Assembly (NCBI GenBank): GCA_028287745.1
Contig: JAQBPB010000067.1
Coordinates: 1 to 64,000, forward strand
Length of the DNA: 64,000 bases
DNA from: Chloroflexota bacterium
GTDB lineage: Bacteria > Chloroflexota > Chloroflexia > Chloroheliales > Chloroheliaceae
Direction of reading: 5' to 3'
Shown here: one piece after another, positions 28,191 through 37,116 of the stretch
Numbering within the stretch: position 1 is the first letter of the stretch
Layout: every line of letters starts with the position of its first letter
Program-made: the position numbers and the translations under genes
Notes under the pieces: model-generated
Seen by the model: the letters and a program-made list of their open reading frames with translations, nothing else
Database searches by the model: none
Told to the model about the DNA's origin: nothing

Positions 28191-29864
28191 TTATGCCTTT
28201 TTCTGCTCGCGCTGGCGCAGTTCAATCCGGCGGATTTTACCGCTGACAGTTTTGGGCAGTTCGGTGACAAATTCGATCTCGCGCGGGTACTTGTAAGGCG
28301 CGGTAATCTGCTGCACGAACTTCTGGATTTCCTGGGCCAGTTCGGGCGACCCGGTGTAGTTTGAATTGAGAATGATGAAGGCTTTGACGATCTCGCCGCG
28401 CACCTCGTCGGGCTTAGCGACTACGGCCGCTTCCATAACCGCCGGGTGTTCTACCAGGGCGCTTTCCACTTCGAACGGGCCAATCCGGTACCCGGCGCTG
28501 ATAATAACATCGTCAGCCCGGCCAACGAACCACAGGTAGCCGTCCTCGTCGCGGTAGGCCCGGTCGCCGGTAACGTACCAGTCACCCCGCATTGAGGCGT
28601 TAGTCGCGCCCGGGTTATTCAGGTATTCCTGGAATAGGCCGACCGGCCTTTTGGGCTTGACCTGGACCGCGATATCGCCTTCTTTACCGTCCGGCAGCGG
28701 GTTGCCTTCCTCGTCAATAACATCTACAACATAACCGGGGGCGGGTTTCCCCATCGAGCCGGGTTTGACCGGCATATCGGGAGTGGGGAAGTTCCCGCAC
28801 AAAAGACAGGTTTCGGTCTGGCCGTAACCGTCCCGGATAGTATGGCCGGTCTCCCGGCGCCAGACCTCAATTACTTCGGAATTGAGCGGTTCCCCGGCTC
28901 CGACACAGTTGCGTAACTTGCTTAAATCATATTTTTTCAGGTCTTCCACAATAAACATGCGGTAGATGGTCGGCGGCGCGCAAAAACTGGTCACGCCGTA
29001 TTTCCCCATCAGGTTAAGGGTATAGTCGGCGGTGTAGCGGGCTTTGGTGTGATGGACGAAAATTGATACCCCCATGTTGAGCGGTCCGAAGAAACTGCTC
29101 CAGGCCGCCTTGGCCCAACCGGTATCAGCCAGATTCCAGTGCAAGTCGCCCGGTTGGAGGTCAAGCCAGTAACGGCCGGTCGAGATATGCCCAATCGGGT
29201 AGGAACTATGGGTATGCAGGACCATCTTGGGATAGCCGGTTGTGCCGCTGGTAAAGTAGAGCAGCAGCGGGTCGCTACTTTTGGTGTTGCACAGGCGGGC
29301 CGCGTCGGTTGACTCGGCAGAAACCGCCGCTTCAAACGAGGTCCAACCTTCGCGGTCGCCGCCCACTACCAGTTTGATTTGCAGGTCAGGGTACTGGCTG
29401 AGCGCTTCATCGAACTTGGCCGCGTTTTCAATATCGGTAATAATGGCCCTGGCATGGGAGTTTTGCAGCCTGAACAAAATATCTTTGGCGGTGAGCTGGG
29501 TTGTGCCGGGCATTGCTACGATACCGGCTTTCATCATTCCCAGGATACTTTCCCACCACTCCGGCAAACGAGGCATCAGAATAAAGACCGTATCGCCCTG
29601 TTTAAGGCCAAGTTTTAGCAGGGAGCGGCCTGCCTGGGCCGAACGGTCCCTGAAGTAGGCGTAAGAAAGCCGCCGCTCCGGTCCGCCGTCCTGGACCCAA
29701 TACATCATCTCGCGGTCAGGGTCTTCGGCAAAGGTATCCACTACATCATAGGCAAAATTAAAATATTCCGGCACTTCCGGCTGAAAGGTGGCATAAGTAG
29801 AAGCATAATCTTGCATGTTATGCGGGCCACCGGTTTGTCCGGCTGCCTCGGCTTTTACCGTCAT
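28191..29864 (-). CDS. AMP-forming acyl-CoA synthetase (acetyl-/medium-chain type)
   Basis: 557-residue adenylate-forming enzyme that activates a carboxylic acid to acyl-CoA with ATP and CoA. Motifs: P-loop YFTSGTTGYPKMVLH (about 200-215), YGQTETCLL, YVTGDRAY, GRADDVIISAGYRIGPFEVE and the C-terminal PKTVSGKIRRIELR with the catalytic Lys. Sequence style (HWNLADTGWAKAAWSSFF) fits the medium-chain/ACSM-AcsA branch. The start is ATG 29864, with AAGGAGG 8 nt upstream; a longer frame to 29933 is not used. It could feed the beta-oxidation operon at 3.5 kb. A single gene with a minus TATAAT near 29978. Confidence 0.93.
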   Translation of the reverse strand: MTVKAEAAGQTGGPHNMQDYASTYATFQPEVPEYFNFAYDVVDTFAEDPDREMMYWVQDGGPERRLSYAYFRDRSAQAGRSLLKLGLKQGDTVFILMPRLPEWWESILGMMKAGIVAMPGTTQLTAKDILFRLQNSHARAIITDIENAAKFDEALSQYPDLQIKLVVGGDREGWTSFEAAVSAESTDAARLCNTKSSDPLLLYFTSGTTGYPKMVLHTHSSYPIGHISTGRYWLDLQPGDLHWNLADTGWAKAAWSSFFGPLNMGVSIFVHHTKARYTADYTLNLMGKYGVTSFCAPPTIYRMFIVEDLKKYDLSKLRNCVGAGEPLNSEVIEVWRRETGHTIRDGYGQTETCLLCGNFPTPDMPVKPGSMGKPAPGYVVDVIDEEGNPLPDGKEGDIAVQVKPKRPVGLFQEYLNNPGATNASMRGDWYVTGDRAYRDEDGYLWFVGRADDVIISAGYRIGPFEVESALVEHPAVMEAAVVAKPDEVRGEIVKAFIILNSNYTGSPELAQEIQKFVQQITAPYKYPREIEFVTELPKTVSGKIRRIELRQREQKKA

Positions 29865-30095
29865 TGGTAAATCCTCCTTATGGAACGTCAATTGTAAGGT
29901 TTTGTTAAACCAGAAAGTTGAGCGTATATACAAACCAGTCTATACTCCCGGCATTTTTTTAGGGCCGGTAAGATTATACTTTTAGGTACTTTGTTTAACG
30001 TTATCCGCATTTAGTTTAACGGAGCTAATAACTTAAGCATAGCATTTGTTAGATTGCCCGGCAATATTAAGCGCCAATTTGCCAAGCCTGGTCTT

Positions 30096-31403
30096 ATGTT
30101 GCAAAATAAGCCGGTGAAAAAAAGGAAGCTTAAAGTCGGGTTTGATGCCCGCATGGTCGCCTACCGCCAGGCCGGTATAGGGCAGTATTGTTTGAATCTG
30201 CTGCGGGAACTGGCCGTTTTGCAGGACCGCCGCGATGACTTTGAATTAACGGTTTACCAGAGCCGTAAAGAGAAAAGGCACCCGGCCCAGTGGCTAAGCG
30301 CTGACCCCGGGGAAGATGCTCCGGCCCGGCCCGGCTCAGTGGGCGGCCAGCGGCATCCTTTCAAAAAAAGGGCGCTCTGGACCCCGCCCCATAACCGCCT
30401 GGAGCAAGTGGCCTTGCCGGTAGAAATGTTGCCGTTTGGCCCGGCGGTGCTGCACAGTCCAGACTTTATTCCGCCCCTGCGGCGGCTGGCCTGGCAGGGC
30501 GGCTTGCCCCGGCCTTTCGCCTCGGTAATCACCATTCACGACCTGGCTTTTAAGCTGTTCCCGGACCTGCTGACCGCCGAAAGCGCCCGTTATTACGGCC
30601 AGATAGACCGGGCCGCCGCCAGCGCCGGGCGAATTATCGCGGTTTCGCAAAGTACGGCCAGCGATATTGTAAGCCGGTTAGGGGTGTCGCCGGACAAAGT
30701 GCGGGTGGTTTACGAAGCGGCCAATCCCCTCTACCGTCCCCTGGACCGGTCAGAGCTATCCGCAATGGCCCGGCTGGAAGCGGCGGGAGTAGAAGAGAAA
30801 TTAACCGGGGCCGGGATAGCCGAGAACGACCGGTTCGCCTTATTTGTCAGCACGATTGAACCGCGCAAGAATTTGCATACGCTTTTGCAAGCTTACCGGC
30901 GCTGGCTGGATAGTGCTACGGACAGCCAACCCCTGCCCAAACTGGTAATCGCCGGGCGGGAAGGTTGGCTTTACCAGGATATTTACCGCCAGGCCGCCGA
31001 ACTGCGGCTGGACGATTGCCTGGTCTGGTTGGGTGGGGTCGAAACCGCCGATTTACTTTACCTGTACAACCGGGCCGCTTTCCTGGCGATGCCCTCGCTA
31101 TATGAGGGGTTTGGCTTGCCGCCCCTGGAAGCCCTGGCCTGCGGCTGCCCGGTGCTGGTGGCCGCTAGCAGTAGCCTACCGGAAGTCGTGGGAGATGTTG
31201 GCCGGACCATACCGCCGCAGGACGTAGCGGCCTGGTCCGGCGCTCTTTCACAAAGCTGGCAGGACCGCGACCGGCTCAAAAATCAGGCCCTTGAAGCCGG
31301 GGTAGCCTGGGCCGGACAATTCTCCTGGCAGCGAGCCGCCGGAGAAACCCTGGCCGTCTATTTTGAAGCTTTCAAGCAGTCCGGCCGCCAGTCCAGGGGC
31401 TAA
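30096..31403 (+). CDS. Family 4 glycosyltransferase
   Basis: GT-B fold glycosyltransferase of 435 residues. The N-terminal half has KVGFDARMVAYRQAGIGQYCLNLLREL (acceptor side) and SVITIHDLAFKLFPDLL. The C-terminal nucleotide-sugar half has FVSTIEPRKNLHTLLQAY and the EX7E motif in LYEGFGLPPLEALACGCPVL (about 336). It probably adds a hexose or mannose to an exopolysaccharide or glycolipid; the sugar is unknown. ATG 30096 is preferred over an in-frame TTG at 30054; neither has a clear ribosome site. It is followed 60 bp later by pth. Its acceptor pathway is not in the immediate neighbourhood. Confidence 0.9.
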   Translation: MLQNKPVKKRKLKVGFDARMVAYRQAGIGQYCLNLLRELAVLQDRRDDFELTVYQSRKEKRHPAQWLSADPGEDAPARPGSVGGQRHPFKKRALWTPPHNRLEQVALPVEMLPFGPAVLHSPDFIPPLRRLAWQGGLPRPFASVITIHDLAFKLFPDLLTAESARYYGQIDRAAASAGRIIAVSQSTASDIVSRLGVSPDKVRVVYEAANPLYRPLDRSELSAMARLEAAGVEEKLTGAGIAENDRFALFVSTIEPRKNLHTLLQAYRRWLDSATDSQPLPKLVIAGREGWLYQDIYRQAAELRLDDCLVWLGGVETADLLYLYNRAAFLAMPSLYEGFGLPPLEALACGCPVLVAASSSLPEVVGDVGRTIPPQDVAAWSGALSQSWQDRDRLKNQALEAGVAWAGQFSWQRAAGETLAVYFEAFKQSGRQSRG

Positions 31404-31463
31404 TTAGCCGCTGTGAAGTTATAATAAATCGCTTAATTTATAAAAACAGACAAAAGGTAGAAA

Positions 31464-32039
31464 ATGAAATTGATCGTTGGCCTGGGTAATCCGGGCCCGG
31501 AATACGCTAAAACCCGCCATAATGTTGGCTTTCAATGCCTGGATTATATTGCCGCCAGGCACAATATTTCTTTTGACAAAAAAAATATGAAAGCAATCTG
31601 GGGTAAAGGCACCCTGGCGGGCAAAGACGTTATCCTGACAAAACCGCAAACCTTTATGAACTTGAGCGGGCAATCGGTCGGGGAAATAGTCCGCTTTTTC
31701 AAACTGGACCCCAAACAGGATTTACTGGTAATTTACGATGACCTGGACCTGCCGGTGGGTAAAATCCGGTTGCGGCCAAACGGCAGCAGCGGCGGTCAAA
31801 ACGGCCTGCGCAATATCCTTGATTTGCTGGGCACGCTGGATATTCCCCGGCTGCGGGTCGGGATTGGGCGCCCGCGCCTGGGTACGGCCCGCGACCGGGT
31901 CTTGAACGAGTTCAGCCGGGAAGAACAGCCGGTAATGGAGGAGATTTTCAGCCGGGTGGACCTGGCCGTGAATATCTGGCTGACCGACGGCATCGAAGCG
32001 GCTATGAACCGCTTTAACCCTGACCCAAAACCAAAATAA
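31464..32039 (+). CDS. pth: Peptidyl-tRNA hydrolase
   Basis: 191-residue enzyme that frees tRNA from peptidyl-tRNAs dropped by the ribosome. The family signature is complete: VGLGNPGPEYAKTRHNVGFQ with the catalytic His (about 21), KPQTFMNLSGQSV, DDLDLPVGKIRLRPNGSSGGQNGLRNI and LRVGIGRP. ATG 31464 follows AAAAGGTAG. Length is usual. It lies 60 bp after the glycosyltransferase gene, in the same direction, and ends before a strong terminator. Confidence 0.97.
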   Translation: MKLIVGLGNPGPEYAKTRHNVGFQCLDYIAARHNISFDKKNMKAIWGKGTLAGKDVILTKPQTFMNLSGQSVGEIVRFFKLDPKQDLLVIYDDLDLPVGKIRLRPNGSSGGQNGLRNILDLLGTLDIPRLRVGIGRPRLGTARDRVLNEFSREEQPVMEEIFSRVDLAVNIWLTDGIEAAMNRFNPDPKPK

Positions 32040-32081
32040 GGCCAGGCCCGGTCGTACCCTGTAGTAGTGGTGCGCTATAGC

Positions 32082-32107
32082 AAATAACCCGGGTTGCCGG
32101 GTTATTT
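32082..32107 (+). terminator. Terminator of pth
   Basis: AAATAACCCGG / CCGGGTTATTT, 11 bp with loop GTTG, followed by TTT. Confidence 0.8.
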
Positions 32108-32191
32108 TTTACCGGCCAAATACAGCAAGCTCTAAGTTTTTTGTTAAGTTCAGCTTCATCGCTTCAGAAATGCTAGGAGAGGATACCGTCC

Positions 32192-32521
32192 ATGGAAGCT
32201 TTTGAGATTAATCAATTAGAGGAGCAGCGCCGCCAGCACAACCGGTCCTACCTGGAATTTTTAAAAGTTCCGGCGCTCAGTACCGGCCTTTATAGTTTAA
32301 CGGCCGGGTCGGTGGACCCGCAGCAGCCCCATACCGAAGACGAGGTCTATTACGTTATTAGCGGCAAGGCATCGTTCATAGGTGGGGACAGGCAGTACCA
32401 GGTCAGGGCCGGGAGCGTTCTTTTCGTGGAGGCCGGTCTTGCGCACCGCTTTTTTGACATCGTGGAAGATTTGAATGTGCTGGTATTCTTCGCCCCGGCC
32501 GAACACTCGCTAAGGAGCTAA
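32192..32521 (+). CDS. Cupin domain protein
   Basis: 109 residues forming one cupin_2 beta-barrel. Metal-binding positions are seen in HTEDEVYYVISGKASF (His, Glu) and in VEAGLAHRFFDIVED (His), the usual G(X)5HXH-like arrangement reduced. Such single cupins serve as small metal enzymes or sugar/ligand binding proteins; no substrate can be named. Clear AGGAGAGGAT ribosome site before ATG 32192. A short hairpin AGACGGCC/GGCCGTCT (32559-32584) follows. Neighbours give no hint. Confidence 0.85.
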   Translation: MEAFEINQLEEQRRQHNRSYLEFLKVPALSTGLYSLTAGSVDPQQPHTEDEVYYVISGKASFIGGDRQYQVRAGSVLFVEAGLAHRFFDIVEDLNVLVFFAPAEHSLRS

Positions 32522-32558
32522 GCCGCAAAGTTCCGGCCAGCCAGCCAGCTATAAAGAA

Positions 32559-32584
32559 AGACGGCCATTCTCAAACGGCCGTCT
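32559..32584 (+). terminator. Hairpin after the cupin gene
   Basis: AGACGGCC / GGCCGTCT, 8 bp, followed by CTTCAA with only a weak T-tract. Probable terminator. Confidence 0.5.
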
Positions 32585-32679
32585 CTTCAAGCGTTTTTAA
32601 ATCTTATAACTACTCTCAAAACACTTAATCGATTGCGCCGCGAAAAGCAGCAGCGGCAAGTAACTCCAAACCAGGAAAT

Positions 32680-32793
32680 TTATTTCTTCTTGGCTGGTTC
32701 ACTTGCTACCGGTGGTGGCGCTTTTTTCTTATCTTTACTAGAATCTTTTTGCTGTTTCTTTTTTGCAGCGTCTTTCGGACTCTTGTCGCCCAT
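32680..32793 (-). CDS. Small Lys-rich protein (MGDKSPK type), 37 residues
   Basis: Frame ATG 32793 to TAA 32680: begins MGDKSPKDAAKKKQQK and ends EPAKKK; about a third of residues are lysine. The start MGDKSPK is typical of a widespread family of tiny basic bacterial proteins of unknown role (from memory). GGGAGG lies 10 nt upstream. A promoter (TTGACA 32909-32904, 16 bp, TAAAAT 32887-32882) points at it. Strong ribosome site, strong promoter and family-like start together make it real despite its size. Confidence 0.75.
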   Translation of the reverse strand: MGDKSPKDAAKKKQQKDSSKDKKKAPPPVASEPAKKK

Positions 32794-32881
32794 AGCGCAA
32801 TATCCTCCCTTCTGTGCAGATTAATAGTTCAAACAAGTCTGATAAGTTGACAGCTAAACGATGGTACTGAAGCATTGACCC

Positions 32882-32909
32882 ATTTTACACACTCAATTTC
32901 TATTGTCAA
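32882..32909 (-). promoter_or_regulatory. Promoter of the small Lys-rich protein gene
   Basis: Perfect TTGACA (32909-32904), 16-bp spacer, TAAAAT (32887-32882). Start near 32876, leader about 83 nt. Confidence 0.6.
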
Positions 32910-33016
32910 TAACGTTTCGAACCGACTTAAGCAAAGTACCAGGTCAAATTTTTAACCGGTAAATCCTCATTTTAAACCGCTTTATTATTCAACATTAATA
33001 AATCTTTAGCGCAGGT

Positions 33017-33045
33017 TTGACCTTAAAAGCCTAAAAGAGTAAAAT
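33017..33045 (+). promoter_or_regulatory. Promoter of the acyP-fecR-ugd-acpS genes
   Basis: TTGACC (33017-33022), 17-bp spacer, TAAAAT (33040-33045). Start near 33052, leader about 80-90 nt. Confidence 0.6.
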
Positions 33046-33134
33046 AGAGCAAACTTTTGCGACTTTCTAGCCTTTTATACGTTTAAAACAACGTACAACT
33101 CAGAGCGAATTCGCAAGCTTTGAAGTAGGGAGTA

Positions 33135-33431
33135 TTGGTTGCCTTGAGCAACGACAAGCGATTACAGGTTATTGTCATTGGGCGAGTCCAGGGTGTTGGT
33201 TTTCGGATGTTTGTCCAGGACCATGCCGAAAGGCTTGGGCTGGTAGGTTTCGTCCGCAACGATTGGACGGACCGGCGACGAGTGGAAGTAGTGGCCGAAG
33301 GTGCCCAAGCTGAACTGGAAGAATTATTGCGGCATTTGCAGGAAGGCCCTGGCGGGGCCAGGGTGGAAGATATTCAGGTATTCTGGGACCAGGCTCAGGC
33401 AAGTTTCACTTCCTTTAAGGTAACTACATGA
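33135..33431 (+). CDS. acyP: Acylphosphatase
   Basis: 98 residues. Signature VIGRVQGVGFRMFVQDHAERLGL with the phosphate-binding Arg, and GFVRNDWTDRRRVEVVAEG with the catalytic Asn. It hydrolyses acyl phosphates such as acetyl phosphate and 1,3-bisphosphoglycerate. The start is TTG, either 33135 (AGGGAG only 2 nt away) or 33144 (11 nt away, better spaced). Its stop overlaps the next ATG by the classic ATGA. First gene of the acyP-fecR-ugd-acpS run. Confidence 0.92.
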   Translation: MVALSNDKRLQVIVIGRVQGVGFRMFVQDHAERLGLVGFVRNDWTDRRRVEVVAEGAQAELEELLRHLQEGPGGARVEDIQVFWDQAQASFTSFKVTT

Positions 33432-34810
33432 GTGTTCAAAGTGAACCGGCAACAGTTCCGTCCACCGGCCAAAACCGGCCTGTTCCCAACCCGGTAAGGT
33501 CTAAACGGCGCGTTTCGCCTCAATTACTGGCCTGGCTGGTCATGCTGGTTTCTTTTGGACTGTTTTGTGTGCTGGTCTATGTCATAGCAAGCACTATAAC
33601 CGGCTATCTCAGCCATTCGGTCCAGCACAAACTGGCTCATGTTACGGTAGTCAGGGATAATAACGTTTTTATCCAGCGCCTGGGCCAGCCTAAAGAAACC
33701 CTGGTAGCCGAAAGCGAAACGGTCCAGGAGGGCGATGAAATCCGGACCGATAAAAACAGCGAAGCGGTCATTAAATTTTTCGATGACAGCCGGGTAGACT
33801 TATCGGCCGGGAGCCGGGTCCGCATCCAGGAGTCGCGGGTAGATATAAAGAATTTCCGCCAGACCGAGAAACGGTTGGTAATCAAGGTTCTCAGCGGTGT
33901 GGCCCGCTTTACGGTCGCGCCGTTTGTACCGGCTAAAGACTTTAACAAGTCAACTTTTACGGCCGTCATACCTGGCGAGAATGATAGTGTTAACCAGGCT
34001 TTTGCTGTTTTTAACGATGCCGAAACTCGCACCTATATCGACGGGGTTTTTACCCTGAGTGTGAGCCGGTCGCAGGAGAATGGGGTAAAAAGCTGGCTGA
34101 GTAATAAATCTTCCAGGCCGGTCGAGGTGCGCAGCGGCACCGATGCGCGTACCGTAGCGGTTGGCCCCGGCCAGCGGGTCGCGGTCGAGCAGGGCGTCCT
34201 GGGTGTTCCCGGTCTACCGGCCGATAACCAGGTCGAGCTAATCGAGAATGGTTCCTATATCAATGGGATTGATAGCTGGCGGGTGCAACCGGCCCAGCTG
34301 CCCGGGGCGAATCATATCCAGGGCTTGCTCCACTTTGATGCGGAGCGGATAAACGATGGTATTCAACCCCGCGCCCGCATTTTCAGGCTGGACCCCCGGG
34401 CTAAAGGTACGCCCTACGAAACCAGTATCGTCCAGGAAATTAACCGGGATGTGAGCGACTACGAGGAACTGTGGTTCAGCCTCAAAGTAAAACTGGTCGA
34501 CCAGAGCCTGGCCGGGGGCGGCTCGCAGGGTGCCGAGTACCCTATGTTCGTAAAGATTAACTTTGTAGACCAGAATAATAATCTCCAGGAACTTTTCCAC
34601 GGGTTTTATTCAAAAGCCAATGATACCAGCACTCAGGACCAGAACCAGCTGGGCCGGAGTTCCAAATTGCCCCAGGACGAATGGCAAGAATGGCGCATAA
34701 ATTTAATGAACGGGTCTAATAAACCATTACGGATCTTAAAGATTGTGGTTGGCTCAGCCGGACATTTATACGACAGTTATTTCACCGATGTCAGTTTGAT
34801 TGCTCGCTAG
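33428..34810 (+). CDS. FecR-domain membrane protein
   Basis: 460 residues. One transmembrane segment (about 35-57) follows a short cytoplasmic tail. Outside lies a FecR domain (about 75-200: VRDNNVFIQRLG, TVQEGDEIRTDKNSEAVIKFFDDSRVDL, LSAGSRVRIQ). A carbohydrate-binding-like beta-sandwich (about 290-455) ends in LYDSYFTDVSLI. FecR domains usually sense signals for an ECF sigma factor; none is adjacent here, so it may instead act in surface polysaccharide handling with Ugd. It starts inside the acyP stop codon (ATGA) and precedes ugd. Details of function are unknown. Confidence 0.85.
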   Translation: MSVQSEPATVPSTGQNRPVPNPVRSKRRVSPQLLAWLVMLVSFGLFCVLVYVIASTITGYLSHSVQHKLAHVTVVRDNNVFIQRLGQPKETLVAESETVQEGDEIRTDKNSEAVIKFFDDSRVDLSAGSRVRIQESRVDIKNFRQTEKRLVIKVLSGVARFTVAPFVPAKDFNKSTFTAVIPGENDSVNQAFAVFNDAETRTYIDGVFTLSVSRSQENGVKSWLSNKSSRPVEVRSGTDARTVAVGPGQRVAVEQGVLGVPGLPADNQVELIENGSYINGIDSWRVQPAQLPGANHIQGLLHFDAERINDGIQPRARIFRLDPRAKGTPYETSIVQEINRDVSDYEELWFSLKVKLVDQSLAGGGSQGAEYPMFVKINFVDQNNNLQELFHGFYSKANDTSTQDQNQLGRSSKLPQDEWQEWRINLMNGSNKPLRILKIVVGSAGHLYDSYFTDVSLIAR

Positions 34811-34859
34811 AGCAGCCAGACTGCCCAGCAGTACAAAGGTTTTACGGAGGATTTAGTTA

Positions 34860-36182
34860 GTGAGCAATATTTGTGTTATCGGGACAGGTTATGTGGGCCT
34901 GGTGACCGGGGCTTGTTTTTCCGACCTCGGCAATGAGGTCATCTGCCTGGACGTGGATGCGGGAAAAATAGAAGGACTTAAAAAGGGCCAGCTGCCAATC
35001 TATGAGCCTGGATTAAATGAGATTGTTAAACGCAATTATGACGCCGGTCGCTTGAAATTCACGACCGACCATAGCGTAGCAGTGCCCTCGGCCGATTTTA
35101 TCTTTATCGCGGTTGGAACACCCCAGGGCGATGACGGCGGAGCGGACCTTTCTTATGTCCAGACCGCTGCTTCCACGATTGCCAAGTATCTGAACGGCAA
35201 TACGATTATTATTAATAAAAGCACTGTGCCGATTGGAACCGGCGACTGGGTGGCGGGAATTATTGAGAGCAGCCTGGACGGTAACCGCTCTACCGCCAGT
35301 TTCGCGGTGGTCAGTAACCCGGAATTTTTGCGCGAAGGTTCGGCGATCCTTGATTTCAATAATCCTGACCGGATTGTGCTGGGTTCGACCAAACCGGCCG
35401 CCGCCGAAAAAGTCGCCGAGCTTTACTCGGCCCTGGGCGCGCCGACAATTATCACCGACCTGCGTACGGCTGAAATGATTAAGTATGCCTCAAACGCCAT
35501 CCTGGCAACCCGGATTAGCTTTATCAACGAAATTGCCCAGATGTGTGATGCCCTGGGAGCCGATGTTAAAGTTGTCGCGGAAGGCATGGGGTACGACAAG
35601 CGGATTGGCCCGCAGTTCTTGCAGGCCGGGGTAGGCTATGGCGGTTCTTGCTTCCCAAAAGATGTTAAAGCCCTCGCGCATATGGCCGAAAAGAGCAACC
35701 TGCACCCTCAATTGCTGCTGGCGGTTATGGATATTAATGACGATGCCCGGCGCTTCTTCGTCCAGAAACTGGAACGCAGCCTGGGTTCCGTATCGGGCCG
35801 GACCATTGGCGTGTGGGGCCTGGCTTTCAAACCTAATACCGACGATATGCGGGAAGCACCTTCGATTGATATTATCAGCGCCCTGGTGCGCAAAGGCGCC
35901 ACGGTCAAAGCCTATGACCCGGTGGCTATGGACGTTGCCAGGAAGTACTTGCCGGGTGGAGTGGAGTACTGTAACGACCTGTATTCGGTCGCGGAGAAGG
36001 CTGACGCGGTACTGCTGATTACCGAGTGGAACGAGTTCAAACAGATTGATTTCAGCCGGGTCAAGGAATTGATGAATAAGCCGGTGCTGTTTGACGGCCG
36101 CAACCTCTATGACCCGGCCGAAATGACCCGCCAGGGCTTCACCTATCGTTCGGTTGGCCGGCCTACATCGCCGCAAGACTAA
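34860..36182 (+). CDS. UDP-glucose 6-dehydrogenase (UDP-Glc/GDP-Man DH family)
   Basis: 440 residues. NAD-binding [17 protein letters not shown] (residues 7-24), then [24 protein letters not shown], and the catalytic Cys in [14 protein letters not shown] (about 263), with [13 protein letters not shown] in the C-terminal UDP-binding part. It oxidises UDP-glucose to UDP-glucuronate for surface polymers, though GDP-mannose-type members exist. GTG start at 34860, ACGGAGG 9 nt before. It lies in a run acyP-fecR-ugd-acpS, 49 bp after fecR. Confidence 0.93.
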   Translation: MSNICVIGTGYVGLVTGACFSDLGNEVICLDVDAGKIEGLKKGQLPIYEPGLNEIVKRNYDAGRLKFTTDHSVAVPSADFIFIAVGTPQGDDGGADLSYVQTAASTIAKYLNGNTIIINKSTVPIGTGDWVAGIIESSLDGNRSTASFAVVSNPEFLREGSAILDFNNPDRIVLGSTKPAAAEKVAELYSALGAPTIITDLRTAEMIKYASNAILATRISFINEIAQMCDALGADVKVVAEGMGYDKRIGPQFLQAGVGYGGSCFPKDVKALAHMAEKSNLHPQLLLAVMDINDDARRFFVQKLERSLGSVSGRTIGVWGLAFKPNTDDMREAPSIDIISALVRKGATVKAYDPVAMDVARKYLPGGVEYCNDLYSVAEKADAVLLITEWNEFKQIDFSRVKELMNKPVLFDGRNLYDPAEMTRQGFTYRSVGRPTSPQD

Positions 36183-36186
36183 TTTT

Positions 36187-36567
36187 ATGGTTGAATGTGG
36201 TGTTGACCTGGTAGAAATAGAACGCATTGAAAAAGCGGTCGCCCGTCTGGGGGACCGCTTTGTAAATCGAGTTTTTACCGAGGAAGAAAGGCGCTATGCC
36301 CGAGGACGCGGGCCGCAACTGGCCGCCCGGTTTGCCGCCAAAGAAGCGGTTGCCAAAATCCTGGGTACGGGCCTGTGGCGAGAAGGGGTAAGCTGGCACC
36401 ATATTGAAGTGGTGAACGACCCCAACGGCAAGCCGCGCCTGCGCCTGAACGGGGAAGCCGCCCGCCGGGCCGCTGCCATGGGCCTGACCGACTGGAGCAT
36501 CTCACTTTCCCATTCGCGGGGAGATGCGATCGCTTTTGTAGTTGCCAGCCGCCTCTCCCAGCCCTGA
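36187..36567 (+). CDS. acpS: Holo-[acyl-carrier-protein] synthase
   Basis: 126 residues. Transfers 4'-phosphopantetheine from CoA to apo-ACP. Hallmarks: GVDLVEIERIEKAVARLGDRF with the metal-binding Asp, FAAKEAVAKILGTG with catalytic Glu/Lys, and SLSHSRGDAIAFVVAS. ATG 36187 lies 4 bp after the ugd stop, so the genes are coupled; a longer frame to 36154 overlaps ugd and is dropped. Length is typical of AcpS and much shorter than Sfp-type enzymes. Confidence 0.95.
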   Translation: MVECGVDLVEIERIEKAVARLGDRFVNRVFTEEERRYARGRGPQLAARFAAKEAVAKILGTGLWREGVSWHHIEVVNDPNGKPRLRLNGEAARRAAAMGLTDWSISLSHSRGDAIAFVVASRLSQP

Positions 36568-36591
36568 TTACTTTCACCTTGTGAAAACCAA

Positions 36592-36882
36592 TTACTTTTC
36601 GACCGTTACACCTCGCCAGAAAGCGACGTAGCCGGTAATATTTTTGGCGGCGTCTTTAGGGTCAGGGTAATACCAGGCGGCGTCCTTGTTGGTCTGGCCG
36701 TTAACAACCACGTTGTAATAGCTGGCAGTGCCTTTCCAGGAACAAATGGTATGGGTTTCGGTGGGTTGGAAATACTCTTGCCTGATTGAGTCTATGGGAA
36801 AGTACAGGTTGCCTTCAACCACCTCGCATTTTTCGGTCGGTACTTCAGCGATTACTGTGTTGTTCCAGATAGCTTTTGCCAT
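36592..36882 (-). CDS. DUF427 family protein
   Basis: 96 residues of the DUF427 fold, a small beta-barrel often annotated as nucleotidyltransferase-like although the function is not proven. Family pieces: NLYFPIDSIRQEYFQPTETH, TICSWKGTASYYNVVVNG, AAWYYPDPKDAAKNITGYVAFW. ATG 36882 follows AAGGGAT. Single gene, converging on acpS with a 24-bp gap; no terminator is seen between them. Confidence 0.9.
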   Translation of the reverse strand: MAKAIWNNTVIAEVPTEKCEVVEGNLYFPIDSIRQEYFQPTETHTICSWKGTASYYNVVVNGQTNKDAAWYYPDPKDAAKNITGYVAFWRGVTVEK

Positions 36883-37116
36883 ATTGCTTATCCCTTCTTC
36901 TTAATAGATTCGTTTTTAATAAAGCGACTGCGTGATTATACTTTTGGTATGGGTAATTTATCAAAGAATAAGGCCGTTTCGCCGGTGAGGACAAGCCTTG
37001 GGTCCGGTAAACGTTTTGTCTAAAGGTACCCGGAAGCTTTAAATCTTAAGATGGTGTAAAATCAGCCGTAGAACTTTGGGAAACGGTTTTTTAGTCAAGT
37101 TAGGAGTGGCGAGAAA

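Noticed and set aside
36592..36882. Candidate mobile element boundaries near the small genes at 32-37 kb
   Set aside because: No terminal repeats, target duplications or transposase are present.
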